A stretch of DNA of 64,000 bases, from positions 62,001 through 126,000 of the forward strand of contig JAEWYQ010000070.1 of the NCBI GenBank assembly GCA_023395555.1. The letters run 5' to 3'. The notes beneath the pieces are model-generated. The model had not been told where the DNA came from. It searched no databases and was given only the letters and a program-made list of their open reading frames with translations. Below, piece after piece: positions 34,657 to 43,807 of this stretch. The position numbers were made by a program, and so were the translations under genes. The first letter of the stretch is position 1. The number at the start of each line of letters is the position of its first letter. The stretch comes from Bacillota bacterium (lineage in GTDB: Bacteria > Bacillota > Clostridia > Lachnospirales > Lachnospiraceae).

Positions 34657-34992
34657 ATGGTAGAAACGGATTATATTAAGATTGGCATCAAAATAAAACA
34701 GGCCAGAATAAAACATCAGCTGACGCAGGAACAGCTTTCAGAAAAATGTGATATCTCCACTTCCTACCTGGGTCACATTGAACGGGGAACAAGAAAGCTT
34801 TCCGTGGACACCCTGGTATCTCTTTGCTCCGCACTGGAGCTCAGCACGGATTATGTTCTTCTGGATGTACTCCCTTCCAATGACTCGGTTATTATCGGCC
34901 TGTTAGAACATGCCAAACAAAATAAAGCGAAAAGCTATGAACGGTACCTCAGAGTAATCAAGGCCCTGTCCGAGGTAATGGATAAGCTATAA
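34657..34992 (+). CDS. Xre-family helix-turn-helix regulator
   Basis: A 111-residue DNA-binding protein. The HTH_3 domain covers residues 6-65 (IKIGIKIKQARIKHQLTQEQLSEKCDISTSYLGHIERGTRKLSVDTLVSLCSAL), followed by a short helical C-terminus. ATG 34657 has AGAGG upstream; a TTG at 34651 is also possible. It converges on the last gene of the Tad locus, with a 6-bp overlap of the coding ends (34987-34992), so it may be linked to that locus, though it is also near a palindromic site upstream of itself. Confidence 0.9.
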   Translation: MVETDYIKIGIKIKQARIKHQLTQEQLSEKCDISTSYLGHIERGTRKLSVDTLVSLCSALELSTDYVLLDVLPSNDSVIIGLLEHAKQNKAKSYERYLRVIKALSEVMDKL

Positions 34993-36363
34993 GGCGCTGA
35001 CACAGCTGAACTCAAAATTAATATCAGCTAACGCTACCCTGTCTCCGTGCTTTACCTCCCGCTTTTCATAAGAAGCCAGCTTGGCTCCGTTCACATAGGT
35101 TCCATTGGTGGAGTTCAAATCCGTAATGAAATAGTTATCCTTCTCCTTCGTAATTTTCGCATGATATCGACTGACCGCACTCTTTTCAAGGCAGTAATCC
35201 ACATTTCTGCGCAATTTACCGATGAAGAAGGGGAATTCTTCGAGGGAAATCGAGGGGTAAAGGGTCTCATCCGAGGATTTCAGACAGATGGAGATCTCAC
35301 AGATGTGAGGATTGGTTTCTTTATTTAAGATGCAAGTGGGGTTATATTCCTCCTCTTCCTCCTTAGCTCTCTGCTCCTGTTCCTCCCCGTGAAGCGTGGT
35401 CTGCCATATACTCCGCTCTCTGCTGGTAAGCCGGCCGGGCGGCAGCTCTTTTACATCCTCCTGCCGGGGATCGATATATTCCCTCGTAGAAATTATTTCA
35501 GCCAGCCTGTGATTACTGTTCCATATGATTTTCATAAGATAGGCTTCTATGCACAAAAGAATTAAGACGAGGCCCAACAGCTTTCCGTATTCGATTCTTT
35601 TTCCGTAAGAATTATACAGAAGCCCGGATGTAAACCCCAGAACTAAAATAACAATTCCGGTAACAGCACAGACTCCTGTAAGCAGATAAGCTGTCACCGG
35701 ATATCGGCAAATCTCTTTTTCTTCCTCTATTCTCTCCATTACAACAGGGATATTCCTATTCTCCTGCTCATGCTCCATGGGCACGGACGCCTCCTGCTTT
35801 TTCTGCACAGCTTCTTTCGCCTCCCCATCGTGAAGCATGGCTGCAATATGGCCCAGAGTAAACCCCTCCTCCCGGCTGGCGCCATAAAGCTGGTACACCA
35901 GCATGACAGCCTTCTGGTCCCCATAGTTCACCTTATTCATCAGGTACTCTAAAAGAATACTGATCTGCTTCCTGCTGTCCCTCCGGTAACCCGAAAGGAA
36001 ACACAGGGACGGCATATTCGTCACGATATCCAGATAGATATATTCCGGTGCCAGAATAAAATCATCCTCCGGAAGCAGATGCTCATACGCCTCCTCCAAA
36101 GCTGCCAGAATATGCTCTATAAGCAGTCTTAGCTGATTATAAGATAATTTCTGTTTCTCAAGAAGATGGTTCATGGACTGCTTTCCGGTAATCTCATAGT
36201 AAAACAAGGTCTGATTATCTATGGAATGCTGCTGCAATAAAAGGATTGCGCCGGAAATAGGCTCCTCCAGCATCCGAATACAGTAGGGCTCAGCAAAATT
36301 CTCCTCTGGTTTCCATATAACCATATAATTATGCTTCAAATCCCTTTTATACTCCACTCTCAC
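34987..36363 (-). CDS. FHA-domain protein with DUF6382-like N-terminus (Tad locus)
   Basis: A 458-residue protein. The first 180 residues are a soluble domain as in DUF6382 proteins of Clostridia, then two membrane helices near 228-280 (AYLLTGVCAVTGIVILVLGF, LLGLVLILLCIEAYLMKIIW). The last 100 residues are an FHA domain with SRYHAKITKE and DLNSTNGTYVNG, which bind phosphothreonine. It is the last gene of the Tad operon and starts at GTG, overlapping the TadE-like stop by 4 nt (GTGA). A Thr-phosphorylation input to the pilus system is plausible, but no kinase is in the window. Confidence 0.88.
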   Translation of the reverse strand: MRVEYKRDLKHNYMVIWKPEENFAEPYCIRMLEEPISGAILLLQQHSIDNQTLFYYEITGKQSMNHLLEKQKLSYNQLRLLIEHILAALEEAYEHLLPEDDFILAPEYIYLDIVTNMPSLCFLSGYRRDSRKQISILLEYLMNKVNYGDQKAVMLVYQLYGASREEGFTLGHIAAMLHDGEAKEAVQKKQEASVPMEHEQENRNIPVVMERIEEEKEICRYPVTAYLLTGVCAVTGIVILVLGFTSGLLYNSYGKRIEYGKLLGLVLILLCIEAYLMKIIWNSNHRLAEIISTREYIDPRQEDVKELPPGRLTSRERSIWQTTLHGEEQEQRAKEEEEEYNPTCILNKETNPHICEISICLKSSDETLYPSISLEEFPFFIGKLRRNVDYCLEKSAVSRYHAKITKEKDNYFITDLNSTNGTYVNGAKLASYEKREVKHGDRVALADINFEFSCVSAL

Positions 36364-36965
36364 TTCCTTCCCCCCTTTAAAAAAGTCTCCAGTCTGCTCT
36401 TTAACTGATCCACCCCTTTAACCTGTGATCCGGTATCCAGAATGACCTCGCATAGCCTTAGCGTTTCCGCCGGGTCATGAACCGGATAATCCCCGGCTAT
36501 CACCGTATCGGAGCCCCGGGCAAAGAGAGAAGATACCCAGGGCAGGGATATAGGGGCTTTCGCCTCTGCCTTAATGCAAACCTTTTTCCTGCCCGCGTCC
36601 GCCTCTATTTCAGCTATTCTTAGCAGGAACAGCCCCTTTTGCAGCTCCCGGCTTAAATGTATCAGGAGTTTCTCCTCCCCAATAGAAGGATCTCCCCGTA
36701 GATCCAGGATCACTCCTTCGTCTCGGATCTTCTCATAATCTATTTCGCCCGAAGCAATATCTGTCTGATGCTTATATGATATTCCGGCCTGATGCAGCGT
36801 CTTATCCACCACCCCCTGGATACGGCATATATCATGAAGCTGCAGCGTAAGGCAGATCAGGGCAAAGACCGCGAGAAGAACGGCCGGCATTACAAAAGCA
36901 GCCTCAACCGTTATGCTTGCATCATACTCGCCCTTCATTGATTTATTCCATACCCCCTGCCTCAT
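36360..36965 (-). CDS. TadE-like pseudopilin
   Basis: A 201-residue minor pilin-like protein. The N-terminus has KGEYDASITVEAAFVMPAVLLAVFALICLTLQ, i.e. a short basic leader, a processing-type A-S-I-T-V-E motif with Glu at +5 and a long hydrophobic helix, which prepilin peptidase recognises. The rest is a soluble domain with DTGSQVKGVDQLKSRLETFLKGG at the end. Start ATG 36965 overlaps the prepilin peptidase stop (ATGA). The gene is co-translated with FHA. Confidence 0.85.
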   Translation of the reverse strand: MRQGVWNKSMKGEYDASITVEAAFVMPAVLLAVFALICLTLQLHDICRIQGVVDKTLHQAGISYKHQTDIASGEIDYEKIRDEGVILDLRGDPSIGEEKLLIHLSRELQKGLFLLRIAEIEADAGRKKVCIKAEAKAPISLPWVSSLFARGSDTVIAGDYPVHDPAETLRLCEVILDTGSQVKGVDQLKSRLETFLKGGRK

Positions 36966-37390
36966 GCCGCAAAATTCAGGATCACATATCCGATAAACAG
37001 AAAGGGCACAAACGGAATGCTCATTTTACGGTTTGCCCATCGCAGGGCAAGCAGGAAAATCGAGATTACCGCTGCCAGGAACAGGGATGCTCCGAACAAT
37101 TCAAGATTTCCCCAAAAGCCAAGTATCACCCCGGTAATACAGAGCAGCGCCCCATCCCCGGCACCAATTTTACCCGCTGTAATGATACTGAGTACAATTA
37201 CACAAAGTCCAATGATAAGCCCCCCGATCCGGTCAAGCACCGGCAGGCCGGTACAGAACGGAAGGCATAGAATAGTAATCACTCCCCCCATCCCAATGGT
37301 CCACAGATATATTTTCTTTTTCACTATGTCCTGTATCGCACAGGAAAACAACAGGACACCAAGAAGCAGTTTTATGCCATACTCTGCCAT
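36962..37390 (-). CDS. A24-family prepilin peptidase (TadV/CpaA type)
   Basis: A 142-residue membrane peptidase that removes the leader from Flp and TadE-like pilins. The two catalytic aspartates are in FSCAIQDIVKKKIYLW (about Asp20) and AGKIGAGDGALL (about Asp77), the GxGD motif of the family. It has about six short membrane helices and lacks the methylase domain, as TadV does. ATG 37390 is preceded by GGAG at better spacing than the ATGs at 37396 and 37402. Confidence 0.9.
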   Translation of the reverse strand: MAEYGIKLLLGVLLFSCAIQDIVKKKIYLWTIGMGGVITILCLPFCTGLPVLDRIGGLIIGLCVIVLSIITAGKIGAGDGALLCITGVILGFWGNLELFGASLFLAAVISIFLLALRWANRKMSIPFVPFLFIGYVILNFAA

Positions 37391-37467
37391 AATCATCTCC
37401 ATTCTGCCGAAACACCCTCATTGTGTGCTTCCGGCTCTAATCTACATTTTTCAGTAACCATTTCCGG

Positions 37468-38373
37468 TTATCTCCCTTCCCCGGGTGCTCCGCAGCGTTT
37501 ACAAGCCGGACGGCTGCCTGCCTCTGACCGGGGAATCGCTTTTACCGTACGCTTGATCCCGGAGCAATCCCTCCTGGTATGGTATCTGGTTCCATCCGAG
37601 GTTATGTAATAGACTGCATAGGGAGAATGCTCCCCCTCACAGCAGCTCTCACAGGGATAATATTTTCCGCCGGAACTGTTTCTCTGTGCCGCCGGTATGC
37701 CGGAAACCATGGATACAGAGAGACGGATATGGGAGCAGGCCGCATCCACATGATATACGCTCCCATTTTCCGTAATATATACTGTCCCTTCCTCCCCGGC
37801 TTCCTCCTGCAGTTCATAGGCTGCCGCCACCCGATGCCCCGTCCAGGCCCTTATCCTGATCCGCTGTATCATCGGCAGCTCTCCTATTGTAATCAGCCTG
37901 ACCGGTATTGCCACACGATAATGTACTATAATATCTATGGTATCTTCTTCCTGCAAAATCTCAGATTCTGAGAAGCTTATTCCCTCAAAGCCCTTTCGGA
38001 TACAGGAACGGTTGATCCGGTCAACATCCAGATACTTTTTCCCATACTGCTTCAGAATGGTCCGGTCAACCATTGATTTGGCAAAATCCCCAAGACCGGC
38101 CTCCATTTCCGTATCAAATATTGTTCCGTCAAAATTCAGCGCCTCCTCCAGTCCTGCAAAATCCTCATACACATAGGCTGTTTTCGCCATGTTTAATCCC
38201 ATCTTGGTTAGGGCTGCCTGAATAAATTCCTGTACTGTTATAATTTGAATCAGATATAACAGGGATAGAATGGCAAAGAGAAATACCGGCAGCACCAAGG
38301 CCGCTTCCACTGTCAGAGATGCCTTAACTTCACGCTTTTCTTTTATATCCTCATAATTGCTTCCATACCTCAT
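37468..38373 (-). CDS. TadE-like protein with tandem Cys/His modules
   Basis: A 301-residue protein. It starts MRYGSNYEDIKEKREVKASLTVEAALVLPVFLFAILSLLYL, a class III prepilin-type leader and helix. The C-terminal quarter holds two copies of a Cys/His module: VYITENGSVYHVDAACSHI with CESC, and VYYITSDGTRYHTRRDCSGI with CKRC. The pattern (YH, CSxI, CxxC) resembles small metal-binding modules seen at the ends of some secreted nucleases. The first 81 codons of the long frame are not believed because ATG 38373 has an AAGGAA site and the right N-terminus. It lies between prepilin peptidase and the DUF5702 gene. Confidence 0.85.
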   Translation of the reverse strand: MRYGSNYEDIKEKREVKASLTVEAALVLPVFLFAILSLLYLIQIITVQEFIQAALTKMGLNMAKTAYVYEDFAGLEEALNFDGTIFDTEMEAGLGDFAKSMVDRTILKQYGKKYLDVDRINRSCIRKGFEGISFSESEILQEEDTIDIIVHYRVAIPVRLITIGELPMIQRIRIRAWTGHRVAAAYELQEEAGEEGTVYITENGSVYHVDAACSHIRLSVSMVSGIPAAQRNSSGGKYYPCESCCEGEHSPYAVYYITSDGTRYHTRRDCSGIKRTVKAIPRSEAGSRPACKRCGAPGEGR

Positions 38374-38486
38374 ATTTCCTTGATCACCAATTCCTTTGCA
38401 TGCACCGCAGCCGCCGGTACCGGCAGCCCGATCTATTCCCCGGCCCATTCCTGCTGCCGGAAATTGCAATCCGGGCTTCGTGTATT

Positions 38487-38631
38487 CTATAATGGACTGG
38501 GATGTCCGTTCTTTCTTGTTTGGCAAATGATTTCCTGGAGAGAGATTTATTATTTTTTGTTTTATTTTTGGGGGGTTGATTATAATGCCCTGAGGCATGA
38601 AAAGAAGAACGGACATCCCAGTCCATCATAG
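38487..38631. repeat. Long inverted repeat between two Tad genes
   Basis: The arms at 38487-38517 and 38602-38631 are near-perfect complements (core TGGACTGGGATGTCCGTTCTT, about 29 bp with one mismatch and one bulge), 84 bp apart. The core itself contains GGAC-TGGGAT-GTCC. The loop has a second small hairpin (ATGCC-CTGA-GGCAT, 38585-38598). It starts 7 bp past the DUF5702 stop. Confidence 0.85.
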
Positions 38632-38637
38632 AAAAGA

Positions 38638-41187
38638 TTAATAGCTGCAGCTTGCTTTTTCAAAGAAAGTATAACCTGTTATCTCTTTATTAAGATATCG
38701 TGAAACCATGGGAAGAGCAAGGAAACGGGACGCGATACTATATTTGGCCTCCGCTTCCAGGCCAAACAGACAATCCCGCATATGGAAGCTTTCTTCATAA
38801 CGTAGATTTAGATTTTCCTGAATTAGATCCATAGACCGATAGATTATCTCTTCTCCTCCTTTTAGCATTAAATATCCTCTCAGGTAATCCTCATAGGATA
38901 GGGATAATCGTCCTGTTTCCGTGTAGGCTGCCGCCTTTGTCTTTAGATAGCTGTGACTGATCAAGAAAATTTCCGGCAGTTTCAGGGTCAGCCTCTCCTT
39001 TAATACAGGCACTTCCTTGCCCTGGAGCAGAGCACAGACATCCGCCAGTGCCTCCGCAAAGGACCATACCAGTAATAGGATTGCCTGAGTAATATGAATC
39101 AGCATGGGCATTCCCGTAAAACCTACCATTGCCGTCGCAGCCAGCTTTGCCTCATCGCAGCCGGCCCGGTCTCCAAGTAAGGTGACAAAATCCAGCATCA
39201 TGCGAAAAAAGATGATTTTGAGAAGAACCGCCGTTAAATTCTCACGGTCGGACTGCTCTCCAATTAAAAGGTATTCCATCTCATAATTTAAAGCAGAAGG
39301 TTTTTCTGTATGCCGGAGATTCTGCTCCGGCCGGTAACAGGTAAAATGCTCCCTCAAATATTCCCGGAACAGCAGATGCTTTGCCAATCCGTCCAAGCTT
39401 TCGCCTATCAATTCCTCTGTTCTGGCCTCATTTCCGAAGCCATCAAAAAGCCCTTCCATCTCTTTTCCCAAGGCTCCTTCTATTGCTGCCCTAAAAAACC
39501 CGTTAATCATGGATTCAAAATCCTGATTCTCTGTCTGTAACGCAGCTTCCGCGGAAGGCAGCTGCAATCCGGTCAATTTCTTCTCCGAGATTTTATCCGC
39601 TTCGATCACCAGGCCTGTGATCCCATTCTTAATTTGCCCGAAGACCTGTTCCGCGGGATTTTCCCTGCCGGACTGATCCAGGGTCAGGGTACTGTAGTCC
39701 AGACACAGGCTTTTAATATCATAATCCTTCAAACCGTCCAGCAGGATATCTGCCTCGTAAATTGCCCCGGAATAATCCTCCCGTGTCAGGCACCCCAGCA
39801 TTTGATCGGCAGTATCTCTTGCCTGGGTAAGACAATCGTAATTCTTCTCCAGGACCGGCCCCATTTCTGAAATTCCTTTCCGCCCTTCCTGCTGAGAAAT
39901 ATAATGCTGCATTTCTTCCAGGCTTTTCTGAAGACTCTCATAGAATGCCGTATCAAGGCTGCTTCCCTCTGCCGCAAGGCGCTCTTCAAAGGATCTCATC
40001 AGTGCAGAGCCCCGCTCTATGACGGGTTGAATGCCGTTTATCTCCTCCTGTGCTTCCCTGATAATGGGGTGAATGGACCCGGCAAGGCGTTTTATATTAT
40101 TAAGCCTGTCCTTTACAGAGGATATTCGTTCCTGTTTCTCTTGCCTTAGCTCTCCCTCCCTTCCATACAGACGGCTAAGCTGCTCTTCTATGGCAGTTAC
40201 TCTGTCCTGAAGATGCTGCGGGTTGTTCTGATCCGGCGCATCCATCTCCCCCGGATCAGTCTCTTTGTCCTCCTCCTTCTCCAAGGTCTTTTGTACGGCC
40301 AGCTGTGCCTTGGCTTCCTCCAGGGCTTCTGAAGCTCCATCGATCTCATCGCTGATATGGATCATTTCCTCTTGATTTGAAATAAGCTCAGCTAATTCCT
40401 GCTTGATCTGTCCGCCGATATCCGGAGCGCTCACATAGCGTTCCTTCACTGCTTCAAACACGGCATGGTGGTTAATGGCTGCACTTGCCATGGACACGGT
40501 CTCCGGACAGAGCATTTTTACAAAGCTTTCCTCTGTCTGCAGTCTGCCGTTTCGATCCAGTTTGATTCCTGTTTTTGACGTCTTAACCCCATCCAGAAGC
40601 TTCATCAGTTTGAGAATGCTTTTATCAGCCTTTGCCAGCTCCTGTTCCGCAGCCAGTTTTTCTTTATAGATGACGCTGACCTTCTTTGGTGTCTCAAGCA
40701 AGGACAGCTTATCCAAAAGCAGAGCAATGCCGTCCGCTACCTCCTTATACTTCATGTATTCAACTGCTTCCTTTAGAAAAAGCCCGCCTTGATAATCCAT
40801 TAGTCCGGTCAGAGTTCCTACGGACAGGGAGTCGATGCTGATGCCGTAGAGCTCCAGCCCTTTTTCTCCTTCTTTCTTTAATCCCAGGTTTGGATCAAGG
40901 GTATAGGACATGTATTCCTTTAATTTCTCTGCAATCCCCTCCTCCTTGCCGCTGCCATCTGCCGCACCGCAATGATATCCAAAAATATGATATTCTTCCC
41001 ACAGCGGCCGGTAGTATTCTGCACAAATCGAATCCATTGCCGTGGTCATGGCCCGACTGGCAAAAACTTTAGCCGTACTGACTCGCGCACCTTCGATGAT
41101 TGTGAGAACAAAAGAGAGGATAAGAATTAAAATCAGCGCAAGATATACTGTAATGGAACCCTTTAAAAGATCTTTTTGTTTTCTGAT
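38638..41187 (-). CDS. DUF5702-type Tad protein, probable non-standard start codon
   Basis: An 849-residue protein if begun at ATC 41187. The N-terminus reads IRKQKDLLKGSITVYLALIL and continues as a long helix into LTIIEGARVSTAKVFASRAMTTAMDS, the classic opening of DUF5702 proteins of clostridial Tad loci. A long coiled-coil middle follows (about 240-460), then a globular C-terminus. No ATG, GTG or TTG occurs in frame between the upstream stop (41211) and ATG 41049, yet a strong GGGAGGG lies 6 nt before the ATC at 41187. The first normal start (41049) would remove the whole signal helix. Either ATC is used or a base is wrong. Confidence 0.8.
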   Translation of the reverse strand: MRKQKDLLKGSITVYLALILILILSFVLTIIEGARVSTAKVFASRAMTTAMDSICAEYYRPLWEEYHIFGYHCGAADGSGKEEGIAEKLKEYMSYTLDPNLGLKKEGEKGLELYGISIDSLSVGTLTGLMDYQGGLFLKEAVEYMKYKEVADGIALLLDKLSLLETPKKVSVIYKEKLAAEQELAKADKSILKLMKLLDGVKTSKTGIKLDRNGRLQTEESFVKMLCPETVSMASAAINHHAVFEAVKERYVSAPDIGGQIKQELAELISNQEEMIHISDEIDGASEALEEAKAQLAVQKTLEKEEDKETDPGEMDAPDQNNPQHLQDRVTAIEEQLSRLYGREGELRQEKQERISSVKDRLNNIKRLAGSIHPIIREAQEEINGIQPVIERGSALMRSFEERLAAEGSSLDTAFYESLQKSLEEMQHYISQQEGRKGISEMGPVLEKNYDCLTQARDTADQMLGCLTREDYSGAIYEADILLDGLKDYDIKSLCLDYSTLTLDQSGRENPAEQVFGQIKNGITGLVIEADKISEKKLTGLQLPSAEAALQTENQDFESMINGFFRAAIEGALGKEMEGLFDGFGNEARTEELIGESLDGLAKHLLFREYLREHFTCYRPEQNLRHTEKPSALNYEMEYLLIGEQSDRENLTAVLLKIIFFRMMLDFVTLLGDRAGCDEAKLAATAMVGFTGMPMLIHITQAILLLVWSFAEALADVCALLQGKEVPVLKERLTLKLPEIFLISHSYLKTKAAAYTETGRLSLSYEDYLRGYLMLKGGEEIIYRSMDLIQENLNLRYEESFHMRDCLFGLEAEAKYSIASRFLALPMVSRYLNKEITGYTFFEKASCSY

Positions 41188-41204
41188 TCTTAACCCTCCC
41201 TTAC

Positions 41205-41411
41205 TTAGTCAATAACAACTTTTTCAGATATCCCAGCCGTATCTGCCTTGATTGATTCAAAGGCCGCTGCGATGATATCTCCGATTTGCTGCCGGAAGAT
41301 CAATACCAGCCCGATTATGATGACCAATATCAGAATAATTTCAATTACTCCGATGCCGTCCAGCTGTATTTTTGCTATATTGGAACCCATCTTCTTAATT
41401 TTGTGCTTCAT
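41205..41411 (-). CDS. Flp-type major pilin
   Basis: A 68-residue prepilin. The leader MKHKIKKMGSNIAKIQLDG is followed by IGVIEIILILVIIIGLVLIF, with Glu at +5 if cleaved after the Gly at residue 19, as expected for Flp pilins processed by the TadV-type peptidase. It matches the Flp1 family of Gram-positive Tad loci. It lies between the TadC-like and the DUF5702 genes. Confidence 0.9.
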   Translation of the reverse strand: MKHKIKKMGSNIAKIQLDGIGVIEIILILVIIIGLVLIFRQQIGDIIAAAFESIKADTAGISEKVVID

Positions 41412-41472
41412 CCTTATTCTTTTACCCGGATATACGGGTAACTCTCCTTATTTTAATTTATTAGGGCAGCCT

Positions 41473-43011
41473 TTAGATTTGAAAAGACAAAAATGCCGGA
41501 ACCAGTATTATAATAAATACCAGAATTAACATTAGCATCATAGGAGCCAGAAGCTTCGTCCCTGCCTCCTCCCCCAGCCTTTTGGCCGTCTCCTTTCTCT
41601 CTCCAAAGGCTTCCAGGGCTTCCTGCCGAAGCTGCTCGGTAAACCCCTTATTTCCTTTTTTCAAATTCTGGGATACCAGAGAACTGAATTTGATATAGGG
41701 AAGCAGGCCAATTCTTCTTCCATATTGCTCATAGGCTGTTCCCTCCGAAATTCCCAGCTTAAGCTCATGAGCCGTAACCAGCATTTCCTCATAGGCATAG
41801 CGCTTCTTTGTCCCCCGATTGCAGCCTTTGCCGGAATAATCCTGCGAGATCTTATACCACGCCTGCCTCGCTGTCATCCCAGCGTTCACCAGCAAGGTGA
41901 ATTTATTAATAATCTCCGGATAATCCATCAGCAGCTGCTCCCGGCGGCGTTTCATCTGTTCCTGCAGCTCCCGGTCTCCCGCAATCCAGGCCGCAGCCGC
42001 AAGAAGAAGCCCCAGAAAGAACACGGTCATCCCGGTATTGTCCTTCTCTTCACTCCAACGCAGGTTATAGGGATCCATTCGGTCCGGCAGCTTAAGCTCA
42101 TGTTCTTCTGCTGTCCTCTCCTCTGCCTGAGCTATCTCCTGCACCAGCTTCTTGTCCACTTCTTCCTCTTCACTGACTTGCTTCGGCATGATTTCAAAGG
42201 ACACGGTAAAGCTGGTTCTCCTCTCTCCATAAATTAATATTACCGTGACTCCCGTATGGATGCTCTGTTGCAGTTCTCCGTTGTTTACCGTACCGTCGCT
42301 TTGAATCAACCGGATATTCTCCGGCTCCCATTTTACCTTGATCCCGGTACCCGGAATTTGCTCACAAAAATAAAGGTTCTCATACACGGCTTCTGAACTG
42401 CTGTTTTTTCCAACAACCTTTTTTCTGAGGTATGCTTCCGCCTCCCGAAAATGCTCCTCCAGCTCCTCCTCCGTATATCTGCGCTCCGGAATTCGAAGGG
42501 TAAGACTGCGGGAGCTTATTGGATGGCTTCCCTCTCCCGGCTCCTCCTCTGTCCCCTCCTTGTTCCTTTCTTCTGTAAAGTCTACCGTAAGTTCCACTTC
42601 CCTGGTTCCCTGTCCCTGCTCCGGTCGAAGCAGATATCCGCCTTCCCTGAGATACCTCCCGTCCTTTGCACTGATCTGTCCAAGAATGGACAGGATACAA
42701 AAAGCCGGAAGAATAATCAGCATCATTGCCACCTTCCCGCACCAATACAGTCTCTGCAGCTGTTCCGGCTTTGAAGTGACCTTCAGAGCCCGGATGGAGT
42801 TATGAATTTCCTCCTTTTTCTGCAGCCTCCGGTCAAGACCCGTTGAGGATAAGATGAAATCCGCCAGGGGATACAGCGCGTACAGCTTATGCTCCTTCTT
42901 ATCCGCCTGCCGGAGCCATTCCCTGGGTCTTCGCAGGGAATATACATAAAAGATTGCCAGTAAGGTCAGAATTATTATATTGATGATAATCAATCTCTTT
43001 GCTCCTCTCAT
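41473..43011 (-). CDS. TadC-like type II secretion F protein with an extracytoplasmic insert
   Basis: A 512-residue platform protein. The C-terminal 190 residues are the T2SF domain (LLMDYPEIINKFTLLVNAGMTARQAW, EEMLVTAHELKLGISEG, APMMLMLILVFIIILVPAFL). Unlike usual TadC (about 300), it has helices at 9-23 and 92-113, then an insert of about 200 residues between the second helix and the third (MTVFFLGLLLAAAAWIAG, near 330), rich in Glu and beta strands (TVTVILIYGERRTSFTVSFEIMPKQV), which should face the outside. This may help anchor the pilus in the absence of an outer membrane. Confidence 0.85.
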   Translation of the reverse strand: MRGAKRLIIINIIILTLLAIFYVYSLRRPREWLRQADKKEHKLYALYPLADFILSSTGLDRRLQKKEEIHNSIRALKVTSKPEQLQRLYWCGKVAMMLIILPAFCILSILGQISAKDGRYLREGGYLLRPEQGQGTREVELTVDFTEERNKEGTEEEPGEGSHPISSRSLTLRIPERRYTEEELEEHFREAEAYLRKKVVGKNSSSEAVYENLYFCEQIPGTGIKVKWEPENIRLIQSDGTVNNGELQQSIHTGVTVILIYGERRTSFTVSFEIMPKQVSEEEEVDKKLVQEIAQAEERTAEEHELKLPDRMDPYNLRWSEEKDNTGMTVFFLGLLLAAAAWIAGDRELQEQMKRRREQLLMDYPEIINKFTLLVNAGMTARQAWYKISQDYSGKGCNRGTKKRYAYEEMLVTAHELKLGISEGTAYEQYGRRIGLLPYIKFSSLVSQNLKKGNKGFTEQLRQEALEAFGERKETAKRLGEEAGTKLLAPMMLMLILVFIIILVPAFLSFQI

Positions 43012-43047
43012 AAACTCTTAATGAATCATTTTCTCTGTCCGGCATTT

Positions 43048-43788
43048 CTACACCTCAATGGCGGTAATTTTATCAATAACCAGATATGCTCCAAGATACC
43101 CTGCAAGAACGCCTGTCATAAGAATGATTCCTAATACATTATGATACAGGGGATCCAGAAAGCCGGGAGACCCTACCGACAGGTAGATGAGAATTAACAG
43201 GGGGATTCCCTTCATGATATTCGCTTCCAGGCGCTTTGCCGTAATCAGGGTAATAATCTCCCGTTTTACCTCGATTTTATCACTGATGATATCCCCGGTC
43301 AGCTTGATGATATGAAGAAGATCCCCTCCGGTACGCTTTGCTGTGCCAAAAACCTCGGCAAAGCTTTGGATATCCTCCACACCGCTTCTGGCTGCAAAAT
43401 CCTCCAGAGCTTTTTCCACTGTCGTGTTTGTACGAATCTGATTTGTCATGTACTTAAACTCCTGTATGATCATGGCATCTCCGGGGTAGATAAGAGTCAA
43501 ATCCTTGCCCGCCTCCTCCAATGCGTTTTCCGAGGAATATCCCGCTTCCAAAGCGGCTGCCAGCGCCAGGATTCCATCACGGAATTCCAGATTAAGCTTC
43601 CATTTTCGCTCCTCTCTTAAACGTTTTTGCGTTTTCTTGAGATAAAAGCAAACCAGAGGAAGCAACAGAAGAATGCCGGGGATGCTTCTGTAAAACAGAT
43701 ATCCAATAAAGACTGCTCCGCAGCATCCCTGCAAAAGATATCTTCCTTTTTCTCTGATGTTGAATACGTAGCTGTTATAATCCTTCAT
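43048..43788 (-). CDS. TadB-like type II secretion F protein
   Basis: A 246-residue membrane platform protein of the T2SF family. The cytosolic domain has LNLEFRDGILALAAALEAGYSSENALEEAG and FGTAKRTGGDLLHIIKLTGD, and a pair of C-terminal helices closes it (GIPLLILIYLSVGSPGFL, NVLGIILMTGVLAGYLGAYLVI). It partners with the TadC-like protein (36-bp gap) and is driven by the CpaF ATPase encoded just upstream. Confidence 0.92.
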   Translation of the reverse strand: MKDYNSYVFNIREKGRYLLQGCCGAVFIGYLFYRSIPGILLLLPLVCFYLKKTQKRLREERKWKLNLEFRDGILALAAALEAGYSSENALEEAGKDLTLIYPGDAMIIQEFKYMTNQIRTNTTVEKALEDFAARSGVEDIQSFAEVFGTAKRTGGDLLHIIKLTGDIISDKIEVKREIITLITAKRLEANIMKGIPLLILIYLSVGSPGFLDPLYHNVLGIILMTGVLAGYLGAYLVIDKITAIEV

Positions 43789-43807
43789 ATATACCCCTGT
43801 CTTTTTT

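Noticed and set aside
38374-38616. 81-codon extension of the TadE-like protein through the inverted repeat
   Set aside because: It translates the repeat and lacks a pilin-like leader; the ATG at 38373 has the right N-terminus and ribosome site.
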